From Phaffia rhodozyma (Eukaryota > Basidiomycota > Tremellomycetes > Cystofilobasidiales > Mrakiaceae), in assembly GCA_014706385.1 (NCBI GenBank), contig JACGZH010000008.1, positions 682,001-746,000 on the forward strand: a stretch of 64,000 nt of DNA, given 5' to 3'. Positions within the stretch are counted from its first letter, which is position 1. The number at the start of each line of letters is the position of its first letter. Under the pieces are notes generated by a model. That model ran no database searches. It saw only the letters and a program-made list of their open reading frames with translations, and was not told where the DNA came from. Below, in pieces: positions 12,050 through 27,746 of the stretch. The translations under genes were made by a program, and so were the position numbers.

Positions 12050-13910
12050 ATGGAACCATCTCCAGCGTCAGATCTCTCTGCCCGCTTAGACTCTTTGGTT
12101 GAAACGTTTTTGATCTCGATCCGTGCTGGTGTTCCCATTGAACTCAGTCAGATATACGACGCTTTCGCGGAAGAGCGTTGCAAAGCTAGGAGTCAGGGTC
12201 TCTTGACGTTCGCGTTTCAAGAAGAGATTTCTGCGAGTGTTGGGTTTCTATCTACCTTGGCTTCATGTATGATGAACATCCCAGAAGGAAATAAAGACTT
12301 TCAAACTACAGTCATTGGAATTCTGAACAATGCCAACAATACCCGTGAGTGGAATACATACAACTGTTTTCAAATATATATCTGATCTATTAGCATATAT
12401 TGATTCATTTGAAACTTCATCGTTACCACGATAGCTGAACTCTGTCCTTCCCGTAATCTGGTATCACCGCCCAAAATTTTAGCTTCCAAGGCCGACTCTG
12501 GTCGCTCGATGAGACCTCGTACGGAGCACCCATCTAGCTTTCGTCATCTGCGAGACTGGTTCATCGTTCATCTAGACCATCCTTATCCTTCAGCGCAGGA
12601 GAAGGAAGAATTAGCGCTAGCAAGAAATCTTACCAAAAATAGTATCAACCTGTGGTGAGATTTTATTCTGCTTCTGTTCCGTTCAGCAATTCATCTTTCG
12701 TCAGTTGATCAGGTTTTCTAAAACAGGTTCAACAACATGCGCCGTCGTTCAGTAGGTTTCATTCCTATCCTTATTGCTCAGCTAACACGATTTTGATTGA
12801 TCGTTCTGACGTGTTGTTCGTCCCTTCTAACAGGGATGGATGGATTTCGTGCGAACTCATGCCCTCAACAATCAAACTCGGATGAAAGAACTCGTCCTTC
12901 TACATCGGTCTCTTCCGGCTGTTGAACGATCTCATCCAGATCTTCCATTCGAGCTTCGTCAGCAACTAGACCGAATTCGAGATCATGTTGATGAGAAGGG
13001 TCATGATAGAGTTCGAGATTGGATGACAGGGGCTCTAGACTACAAAGACGGGTTCGGTGTTCCTGCTGAAGGAATTGGTCGATCTCCAGAGAAAAAAAAC
13101 GAGGTGAATAAAGACACCGCGAAATCCGGTTCTTCTAGCATCTTGTACAAACAAGGTGAATACGCTGTCGTTAGCTTTCCTCGCTCAGCCGACAATCGAG
13201 GTCTAGAATATGTGCTGAAGCTTGTGTGCGCAATTGTCTTTTCCGAACTAGCCTTCACTGCGAAGGACGCCCAACCTTGGCTTACTTCATATCCTACTGC
13301 TGCCTCCGGACTAATCGGCTACCCGTCTTCTATCCCCCTTGCAAACTGTCCTACCCCCAAAAGTTCCAAACGATTGTTCTCCGACTGCGGTCCACATCTC
13401 GCCGCTCCTATAGACCCTGTCAATAAGTATCATCAGCTGATAAACTTATCGAGTGGGCCTACTCAAGACCTTGAAGGTAGCTTGCTCACTCATCAACCAC
13501 TTTCTGCATACGCTTACTATCCAACTCACCCCCAATCGCAGAACCCTCTACCTATGCTTGGTCCAACTCCGTATCGTTCTTCATCTGACTCTCAATATCC
13601 GGCATATGATCTCAAAGCGCCGATTCGAGCTCAAACCTGGCTTCCATCTGATCCTGCAATTGACCCTTCCAACGGCCCAAACATCCATCAACGGAGTGTG
13701 TCTCCTTTGCCCTCTCGGGCTAAGTCTACCGTTTCTTCTCTTGCTACTTCTACCACATTACAATCTACCAGGTTCTCGGTAAATGAATCCGCTGGCAACG
13801 AACTTGCGGCAAAACTAGAGGCTCTCAGGATCAAAAAAGAGGCTCTTAAGAAAGAGAAGGAACAGTTAAGAGCAGAGGCCGAGGCGCTTGGAGAGGTTTT
13901 TGACTGCTAG
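12050..13910 (+). CDS. HD1: HD1-class (TALE) homeodomain mating-type transcription factor
   Basis: Four exons (12050-12344, 12435-12654, 12727-12751, 12834-13910) give 538 residues. The third exon is only 25 bases and encodes part of helix 3. The homeodomain spans about residues 120-182, with helix 3 reading LWFNNMRRRSGW. The interval between helices 1 and 2 contains DHPYPS and is three residues longer than canonical, so this is a TALE-type domain as in HD1/bE proteins. Residues 1-110 would be the variable dimerisation region that decides self from non-self. The C-terminus ends in a charged helix likely to form a coiled coil (KKEALKKEKEQLRAEAEALG). The product should act as a heterodimer with an HD2 protein from a compatible mate. 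Both domains keep the key residues, so the locus looks functional. Confidence 0.92.
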
Positions 13911-14321
13911 ATTTCCCTTTTGATGTGTTCCTTGTTCCCATTTCCCGGTTCACTTTCCCTTATACGTCTGTTTTCAATTCTCATTTGTCGCATCTGCATC
14001 TGTTTTCTCCCAGTTTTTCTTCTCACATTGATTTTCGTCAGGACAATGGTATCGTTGCCTTTTGTTTTCTCTCTATTTCTCGAATATCTCTCGAATATGA
14101 TACCCTGCACTTCTTAAATTATCTCGATACCTACATTCTCGCCATCTTCTTTTACCCATTTGCTTCGCTTCTGCTCATTGATTTGTACCAGTTTCACTAT
14201 CTTTCTAGTTGGCCTCTTCTTCTCATGTACTGAACACATTTGCTGTTGCCACACATACTCTCGTGCCATCTCTATTCTGACCAATGCATATGAAAAGTCT
14301 TCTCTATTCATAGCAGGTGAG

Positions 14322-15224
14322 CTACATTATCAACAAGTCTGAATCATCCGAATCCGACCTGTCGCCTTCCTGATTTTTACTTTCACTTTCTCGAGTTGAA
14401 GGTATATCGCGTCCAGAACTATCCCCTGTTCTGTTAGGTACCCGCGATATGGGCGAGACCTTCGAATAAGCTGGGGTAGAGTGAGCGAGGAAGCTACGTT
14501 GATCATGCTGACGACGCTCAAGTTTTTCGGTTGTTCGTCTGGAGTATCTGGCAACTTTCTTAGGCTTTGGAAGAACCCGAATTGAAGTCTGAGGTTTGCG
14601 CCGCTCATATGTGGATGCTTTGGGAGGTTGTTCCTCGGAAAAATTGTACTGAGAAGAATCACGTTCGACAACCACCGTTTCCGAGCTATCTTCGTCAGAA
14701 TCGGAGGAGGCGATTGGTGTAAGAGGTGTTGATTCTCTGTCCGATTCGATGGTGTAGTCTGGTGTCTTCATCTTTCGATTTGGTTGAGAGCGGTTTGGGA
14801 TGGACAGGATGTATTCCGCAATAGTTTCTGATAGGTTATCTGGAAGAATGTCTTCTTCGTCAGAAGCTACTGCTGCCTTTTGCCCTTTCTGCTTTCTCTT
14901 TCTACCAGTGACCCCCTTCACGTCACTCTTTCTTCTTTCTCCTACTACTACTGCTGCTGGCGTGGGAGACGGCGTAACAGCTCTCCCTACGTTCTCATCG
15001 TTGACTGGAATTTCTAGGTCCTCCAGATTGTGAATATTTTCTTGAAGATTCTCGAATTCCTCAAAAGTGAAAGGTGGCTCGTAATCTTCAGGCCATTGTC
15101 CATTCGTCTCAAAGTAAACCCGAGCCGCCTCATCACGGAAAAACTTTGTCTCTTGATCTCTTCGTTCTAGCGCGGCCCTTCGTTGTTCTTCATCTATTTG
15201 AGCAGAGACAGACTCCTCACTCAT
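14322..15224 (-). CDS. acidic hypothetical protein, single exon, 300 aa
   Basis: A single uninterrupted frame starts at an ATG at 15224 and ends 411 bp downstream of the HD1 stop, convergent with HD1. The N-terminal 90 residues look conserved in style (charged helix, then ARVYFETNGQWPEDYEPPFT). A basic patch follows (GRKRKQKGQK), which may be a nuclear signal, then Ser/Asp/Glu-rich segments and an acidic C-terminus. I do not recognise the family. The intronless frame is unusual next to such intron-rich genes, but the length and codon continuity support it being real. Confidence 0.6.
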   Translation of the reverse strand: MSEESVSAQIDEEQRRAALERRDQETKFFRDEAARVYFETNGQWPEDYEPPFTFEEFENLQENIHNLEDLEIPVNDENVGRAVTPSPTPAAVVVGERRKSDVKGVTGRKRKQKGQKAAVASDEEDILPDNLSETIAEYILSIPNRSQPNRKMKTPDYTIESDRESTPLTPIASSDSDEDSSETVVVERDSSQYNFSEEQPPKASTYERRKPQTSIRVLPKPKKVARYSRRTTEKLERRQHDQRSFLAHSTPAYSKVSPISRVPNRTGDSSGRDIPSTRESESKNQEGDRSDSDDSDLLIM

Positions 15225-15334
15225 CGGTATGGTTGGTAAACCAGTGGCAGGGGAAGATGGGAGTCCAAGGCGAAGCTGATGTGATAGAGGAGATCGAGGA
15301 AACGAATGAACGGTTCAGCTTAGTCGTGCACGGT

Positions 15335-17826
15335 TCATTGACTATTCCGAAGACGACAGACCATTGACTGAAACTCAGAAATTCTTTCTTCCCTCCCATT
15401 CATCCCTTCAAAAATGACCTTCAGATGTCCTAAGTAACTACTTTCCAACGCCTTCCAAGTCTCTTCAGAGTAGTTCTCTATCACAATAGTCATTAACTCT
15501 GTTCTCTCATCATTGTCGACCCCACTGTTCTTACGGACAAGATTTGGGTTGTCCGAACCTCGATGCTGTGGTGTCAAGTTCAAAGAATTGAGACGGTAAT
15601 GAACAGGCGGCGGTGGGAGTATGGTTGGCGGTGTAGGGGTGAAGAAAGAGATGCGTATAGACCCTCCTTCTTCGGCAAGATCTCTCGAGATAATTGAGCG
15701 GGAAAGAGGAATGAGAAACAACTCCTCAGTATCTCCAGGAAACGAGACAACTACATCGTTCACCGGTAGTAGAGTATGAAGAGGACGCTCAGAGGATATT
15801 GAGGCATGGTCTTCAACAGGCATATGATGTTGAATCGGAGCTTTGCGGTTTTGCATCGAAAGTCCTTGTTCGTGAGGATGATCGGAGGCATTAAGTCTCT
15901 TCCCGTTTTTGACCATTTGCTCAGTTCCATTAACGGAATGGGCAATGGAATGATCTAACGCAACAGACGGGGATGAGAATCGTGTGTTGTGCAAAGACGA
16001 ACCGGCGCCCGTTGGGACAGACAAATTCGGATTGGCAAACGCGAAATGATCAAAGCTGTTCAACGAGTCAATATGGATTCGAGAAACTAGATCAGCGGAT
16101 CTCAATCTTCCGAGAGGTGACGGATCGGAGTTCGGAAGTGTGGGAGTAGGACTGAGTCTGTATGGTTGGCGGTTTGGATAATGACCGGTCTCTAAAGTTG
16201 CCAAGCATTTAGGTGACGATCGAGACCAAAGCATTGGTGCAGAGCTAAGCTTCATTGAAGTCGCTTCTATAGGCCTGTTTGACTGGACCAGGTCATCGGA
16301 GTTCGCAGACTGGGCATTTGCGGATGATGAAGGAGAAAGATTTGAGTATCGATGGGAAGATGCGAGGTGAGAAGCGGATCTGTCCCGTCTCTTCTCAGGT
16401 TCCTCCCTCTTTTGTTCCTTGTTCATCCTTTGCACCCTCTGCGCATTTTTCGCCTTCGCTAACATCAATTCCCAGTCAAACCTTCCAGAATCAACATCAC
16501 TTTCGATAGCCTTCATGATTCCATTGAGCTCCATGAGTTCAGACTCTTGAGCTCGTTCTAGATAGGTTTTGTACAAGAGTTCCGCCAGACGAATCTCAAG
16601 TGTTGCTGTCAACTGGATGGCCTTTTTCAACTCCGGGGTCTGCACAAAATATAGTCGAATTAGTTGTGAGGCATACAGTGTTGTTACAGTAGACAGAATC
16701 ATGAACACACGAATGTGGGCTTAGCGTTTTGAGATTTCTGCTTTCTGAGACGGCGAGCGTCTGACGACCAAACAGAAGCTTCAAGTTTGGAGGAATTGAT
16801 ATGGGGCGCGCAGCGCTGATTCTGTAGATAGTATGAAGGCTTATCAGACTATCAGACAATTAGCCAGTGAAGATTGTACATATCAGAGGCCAGTTTTGAA
16901 TCGGGAGAGTGTAGTACCTCTTCATTGGCACCGCCTCTCCTGGGTCTTACAATATCCATTGTTCCACCTGACTTCAGGCTCTCTTTCTCTCCGGCCTCGC
17001 CTATCAACTTCTCACTCTGGACTGTAGATATGTTTGTCAACCCTTCAATGTTCAAACCAACTGCATGCACCTCGTTTAGATGTCCGACTTGCTCAAGGTC
17101 GAGCCACCCAAGCTTGTCAAACGATAAATCTTCTAAAGCGTCTGTTTCTGGATAGGTGTTTTGTACATCTCCCTGAGCTGATGTACGATCTAGGTTGCCC
17201 TCGAGATGACCGGAAAGATATTGAACTTGATACAGCGTGCATTGATTAAATTGACAGGGTCCAATGAGCATAGATACTGTTCCTAAATCTTGAAGAGTAT
17301 GTGGTGCTGGGATGGGATTAGGAGGGTTGACCGGGGATCTGAAAGTTGGTAGCAAACGCGTAGAATAGAAGTATCGACCTGAGGGGGTGCGTAAATTCAG
17401 GATCTGAAGTATCGTACGAAGCCATCATGCAGTCATCTGAGAGACATACTCTGTTTTAAAGACTGAAGAAGAATCAAGTTATGTTGTGCGGCTCCACTGA
17501 AGAACAGAATCAAGGTTGGAAGATCAATAATTTGACTCTCCTCGACGATGTTAAAAATTGGGAAAGGCGAACCTATCTGCAGCACATCTGTAGCTGCTCT
17601 CGTCAGACACATGGCTGACACACTCATCAAATGTATAGTCCTTATCATCCGGATGCGATGGGACTTCACATGATGGCGGAAGACTTTGATGAGGAAACCA
17701 AGGCATGAATCAGGTCCCTCTGGAGCATACCTTCTGTTAATTTGACCCGAAGGACGGCTGATAGATGGTGATAGTGATGGTGATCGAAACGCGTCTAAGC
17801 TAAACACGATAGACCAATCGGATTTA
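15335..17826 (-). CDS. hypothetical multi-exon protein, N-terminus unresolved
   Basis: Unrecognised. The large last exon (about 16639 down to the stop at 15335) encodes a helical, charged segment (ELKKAIQLTATLEIRLAELL, then a KNAQRVQRMNKEQKREEPEK stretch), followed by a Ser/Pro-rich region and a more ordered C-terminal part with DERTELMTIVIENYSEETWK. Upstream exons lie near 16840-16700, 17360-16900, 17570-17450 and 17826-17755, each bounded by plausible splice sites. One carries ESQIIDLPTLILFFSGAAQH. I could not place an initiator ATG in phase with the first exon, so the 5' end is open and another exon upstream is likely. The gene lies just downstream of PEX1 on the same strand, with only about 150 bp between them. 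Confidence 0.5.
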
Positions 17827-17980
17827 CTGTGAATACATCACTTGCAACGAAGACGCTTAATGCTTCCGATTACAACCTTAGTATTCATCATAGATAGACT
17901 GCAACCATTCACAGCTTGATTCGTGTCTCATTTATGGAAAAGCCATTTTTATCTTCATGAGTGCTCCGACCTCAGGCGAT

Positions 17981-22831
<4,851 letters not shown>

Positions 22832-22913
22832 CGTTTTGCAACACCACAGAAATAGATACAGAAACGAATACAGATAACACATATATAAAAGCTGGTTTAA
22901 ACTAGAAATAAAT

Positions 22914-25227
22914 TTAATAACCTCCCTGTCGAGCAGCTACGGATTCAGTGAATGATCTTGAAGCCCCGCGCGGATTGTTCGGATCCATGTATCTTGACTT
23001 GACAGTTGCGACCTTGCACTGCAGCCACTCGATCGCTTTAAGTTCAACGTCCACGCACCCGTCCAGGATGAGGAGATTGAGAGATGTTTTCTGCTCGCTG
23101 CTTGAACGCAAATCTGAATATGAAGATGGCTTGGAAAATTTCAGTGGTACAGAAGAAGAAGTTTCCAGCGGCAAAGAAGGGGTACAGGGGCGGAAAAGGT
23201 TTGGTTTCATGTCACGCTTGGAGCTGGATGAAGCAAACAGTGGAGAAGGACGGGAAGAACTTGTAGAAGGCAAAACCATGGTTGAAGAAGCCAACGACAT
23301 CGATGAATCAGGCAAAACGAGCCTGGAGGCAACCATTTTGCAAATCGGCGTTCCAGAGATTCCTTCTGTGTAGCTCATGTTGAGCGTCTTCAGCCGAGGG
23401 CATGTCCAGTTTTGATTTCCATCTGATTCTAGAATCAATGCCTCGACTGTCCGATTGGTAAGGTTACATCCATCGACGTACAACAATTTCAGCGCAGGCA
23501 AAAATCGAAGGTGTCTGATGAAGAGAGATTCATTATCGATTCTCGTCTGACTGAGGATCAACTGAGTCAGCCTTTCTGCGCACGCTTTCGGTCGGATCAT
23601 CCGATCCATCGTCCCATGAGAAGAAACGAAAGTCATATTTGTTGATGGGAGCTCGTCCTTTTCAAATAGATATGATTGATAGACATGTCTGGCAGGACTT
23701 ATGGAGTTTGAAGAACAAAGACGGAGGGCTTCCAGATCGGGATGGTCAAGACGAAGATCAGATCCATATTGAAATGGACAAGAGTCAAGGGCAAGCACCT
23801 GCAATTTCTGAAGAGGAATGATCTGAGCTGGAAAAGAGGTGACAGTGGTTTGACTTCCTAATACTGACTTCCTTTCCACCATAAGGGAAATGAGATTAGG
23901 GGCACAAAGAAGGAACTTCTGGAATGAATGGTCCACAGGCTGATCAAAACACATGACCCTCACGTGAGATAGCCGAAGTGATTTCAGCAAAGGAAGCGGG
24001 CCGAGCCAGGAGGGAACCTGCAAAAATTTCTTCATTCTGACGTTGTCGAGTCTAAGAGATTCCAATGTACAGATCTGTACTCGACCACTGTTGCTACGTG
24101 TCCTTACGTTCCTCGCTGATAGTGAAGAGTCTTCGTCTTTGAGCTCCCATGGACAGTACAATCGCCAAAAGTGATCTTCAAAGTCCTCGAGATATGAGGT
24201 GGCGTGGTCTGAGGACACACTCAATCTGATACTCTTGAGAACATTCGGTAGAAATTGACCCTGCCAACACGTTAATATATGGGAGACTGTCCGTACGCCT
24301 GGCCCCTCGTTAATTCTGATTGAGACTATTCCCCGGAGATTCCCGCTTAACAATTTCGATAGATCTTTTGAGGTCAAATCATCGACCTTTTCGAACCAAA
24401 TATCCTTTATCCTTCCTCCGGATCGTTCCAAGAATGCAGTCGCCTTCTTGATTGCCCTTCGCCTTCCTACCCGCAAACTCGACCAAAGCGAGCTGTTATA
24501 TAAACAGAAATTTCGCCAGTCCTGGCAGACAGAAGCAAGCTGAAGAACAGAGTCAGGGTTGTCGATCATTAGGTAGTGTGCGACGGAGGATAGAATCTCG
24601 TAGGGCAATAATTTGATGTAGCTTCGTTTGGATTTTTCAATAGCCTTTTGCTGGGCATCTCGTTTCATAGCTAGGTCGGGAAGTTTTGCGGCAAGCGTTT
24701 CTCGGAGGGATGGTGGACACAGTGGAAGTGCAATAGAAAGCATTTTGTACGCTTGAGAGTAGCGGCATCGAAGTTCGAAAAGACGAGACGATCTAGTATA
24801 TCCCTGTTCATAGAAAGAAGATGAATATGAAGCCTGTCGAGTCGTCTAGCGTGAAAGGAAATCACGAACCTTGTGTGACTCCGGAAGAAGCTCAATCACT
24901 ACACGAGCATCCGCAAGAGCTTCCTTGTATTGCCCCATTCTTTCTAGTACCACGGCCCGACTGTCAAATACTACTGCTTCCTTGCACCCCAGCTCTATAG
25001 CCTTGAACCATCAAAATAGATGCATGCGAACATAGTCAATAAAGGTATTTAAGGCGGATATAGCTTTGAGAGACTTGAATATAACACTTTGTTTTATCAG
25101 GAGGGTATACCTTAGTGAACGATTCCAGAGCCTGACTAAGAGAATTTTGTTTAAGGAAGAGAGTTCCTCGATCGAACACGCTTTCCCACATGTTCAAAGT
25201 GGAAGGTGTGAAAGTCTTTTTTGACAT
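22914..25227 (-). CDS. TPR/F-box/leucine-rich protein, Dia2/Pof3-like
   Basis: Three exons (25227-25111, 25001-24870, 24803-22914) give 712 residues. Exons 1-2 encode TPR repeats (LKQNSLSQALESFTK; VVLERMGQYKEALADARVVI), continuing into exon 3. An F-box follows (KLLPYEILSSVAHYLM ... VCQDWRNFCLYNSSLWSSL), then leucine-rich repeat-like sequence to about residue 550. The order TPR, F-box, LRR is that of yeast Dia2 and fission yeast Pof3. These are substrate receptors of SCF ubiquitin ligases, acting in replication-fork stability and in removal of the CMG helicase at replication end. A Ser-rich insert lies near the C-terminus, at about 23350-23080. Family membership rests on architecture, so orthology is likely rather than proven. 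Confidence 0.75.
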
Positions 25228-25507
25228 GTGTGAGATGTTGTTCTTTGGATTGTTGATCGACCGTTCTCCAGTTGATCACTTGAGACTCGTAGAAGATTAC
25301 TATAGTTTTGCTTATCACGCGTCGCGGTGTAACTTTTAATCGCTTATCTTCCTTATATCTTTTATGCTATCTTATACAAGATCTACTGGGCATATGCATC
25401 GTGATGCAATCAGATATATCAAGTGTATACACAACGGATACTTTGGTTTCCAGTCGGAAATACGTATACGATGTGAGTCACAAATACCTTGCGCATGGGG
25501 AATGTTA

Positions 25508-26960
25508 TTAAACCGTATCATCCTACAAATTTGCCCCAGAGTTGAAAGTCAATCAGTCCCTTTGATTGAGGGTCATAAGATGCCAGCTAGAGAAAGAGCA
25601 GGTACATACGTGATATACAAACGTAGCATCTTTTGGCGAGCTATCGTTGAAGAAAGGCCGAGACACAGCTCGGTAAGCAGGTCTAAAATGCGCATTGTAG
25701 CAATATGTACCCACTTTGTAGCTCGTCGAATATATCGATCGTTATCTTTCGGTCTACATCCATCCAGTGAACCAGATTTCAACCTCTCTCGTCAGGACAG
25801 CGCAATACATGAATGAGGATGACGAGACAGGTTACATACGCAGATTTATCCTAGATTAGTTATCAAACCGATAGAATATATACCTCAGTTGAATGATTGA
25901 AAGGATTTCATGAAGACTTCTTAATCCTGTGCATAGTTAAAACTTGGGAAGAAACTTACCGTGCACGAAGCCAGCATGCTTTGGATCGTCAGACACACTG
26001 TTTGTGCGCTCAGTAACGCTAAGCTCATCCAAAAAAAAACGGAATAATCAACAAACAAAACGTCAGTTCTTGAAATCTCTGAGAAAGATGAAACAGGACA
26101 CAGGGTCAGAACATACGGTTCCACTCGTCTCCTAAAATTGATGCGCATATATGTCCGTTCCTGTGTAAGGAGTTCGTAAATCAGTGGATATATAGGTTTT
26201 AGAAGGAGAAGGAATTCATGTTTCGCGCAATCAATCTTGTGAGAAAGATCTAACGAATAAACGTGTGGATGTATCGGAGCTCTTCCAGGAAGTCAAGAAA
26301 ATATAGTTAGTGTGCGAAACACATCTCAAAGAACTCTAGAGGAAAATTGTACTTGAATACGCCATTAACTACAAAAACGACCTGATCCAGAGGCGGAGTA
26401 GGTAAGTGTATGTTCTTGGCGTATTTTCTGATTGATTAACTGCTTACTGTTGGAGAATCGATTGGGTACTGAGGTCCAAATCTTTGGGCCACAAATCAAT
26501 CGTAACTCGAGTTAGGACATCTTCACTTCTGATACCTTGGCGTTGGCGAGTATCCATACGAACGTGAATTTGAGACAAAACGTCTCCCCCTTGTGTGAAA
26601 TGTGTTTACAAGAGAGCCAGAGTTAAAGGTATTTGAGATGTTAGATGGAGCCTTTCATCCTTGTGTTCGCCAAGGGCGAGGACAACTTGCCTGATATAAA
26701 TTATCGCCTGGAACTTCGATTGTCAGTAGCCAGCTCGATAAATCATCTGCTTTCAGCAGGTTGATCCCTGAGTAACGAAGTACAACAGTCAATTTTTATC
26801 TACTTGACCAATCATTGAAGGTATCATCGGCTATCCAACCAAACTAGACCGAAGACTGTGGGTTGACGAGGAAAGGGAGAGAGCACACACCTGGCGGTGC
26901 ACCTTTGGTGGTAAGATCTTTCAATTCTTTAGTGAGACGGCGAGTAGAGATAGAGGACAT
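25508..26960 (-). CDS. UBE2W-like E2 ubiquitin-conjugating enzyme
   Basis: About twelve tiny exons reconstruct a 153-residue protein, close to the 151 residues of human UBE2W. Markers in order are LTKELKDL at the N-terminus, FGPQYPIDSPT, APIHPHVYSNGHICASILG with catalytic Cys at about residue 93, SAQTVCLTIQSMLASC, PKDNDRYI, and the C-terminal FVYHDDTV. UBE2W enzymes attach ubiquitin to the alpha-amino group of flexible N-termini. The C-terminal YHDDT-type ending is diagnostic of this group. Exon 2 ends in a GC donor (GCAAGT). One inferred exon, at about 25852-25842, is only 11 bases (DKSA) and is the least secure. The last coding exon holds just DDTV and the stop. The start ATG at 26960 is the only reasonable one. 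Confidence 0.88.
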
Positions 26961-27746
26961 CGTGATGAGTTCGATCGAATAGTCGGACTGGTAGCGTTTC
27001 GTTTGGACCTAATCAGAGTGAACGACAGATGGAAGATTCGATAAAATGATAAGTGAGATGGTGAGGAAGGTCGTCCAGCGACTGATAAAACCATGACGAA
27101 CTTAACAGGTTACTTTGTCGGCCAGCGCCGTGACTCAAAAGCTTTAGATATCTAACATATATATGCCACGACAATATTCCTGTTCCTAATTGTCTATTTG
27201 AATGGACAGAAATATAACGTCGTTCGAGCTGTGATCAATTGCCACGTGACATCGAGCTGTACAAGCCACGTAACCGCCGAACAACTACTGAAGACACTAC
27301 GCTGACTCCGGCTGATCCGACCGAACATATAGTCAATGCTTTATCTAACCGAGCGGACCATAATTTTCAGAAGAAAGACTTCTTAGATTCCTTCTCGATG
27401 GCAAATAGCAAAGAATTGTTGAACCGATTGGAGATTACTGACAACCAGATTAATTCATGTTCATTCTCATTCCTTTGGCTTCCTTCTTTTCCACTGATCG
27501 CAACAGCCGCGGGACCTGCTAACGTCCATGTATATGAATGATGTAATGTCTTGAAGAATGTATAGAGAAAACGCCATGCTGTCCGGCCTGTAAACAGCCT
27601 CATTGTATGAGGGATGTTTCATGCAAGCAGATTCATCTCTCGCTACCTTCTCGTATATTTGTCCTTCGTACGTTGCTTTTATCTTCTTATTCCTCTTTCA
27701 ACCTACAACTCTAATCTATCCTGTCCAGAATTGGACCCGGCGCGAC
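26961..27746. promoter_or_regulatory. divergent intergenic region
   Basis: The 786 bp between the start codons of the UBE2W-like gene (minus) and the unrecognised large gene (plus) should hold both promoters. A small open frame at 27239-27541 shows no family motif and is not annotated as a gene. Confidence 0.5.

Noticed and set aside
9836..13910. The homeodomain pair as ordinary developmental regulators
   Set aside because: Head-to-head pairing of one TALE and one canonical homeodomain gene is specific to basidiomycete HD mating loci.
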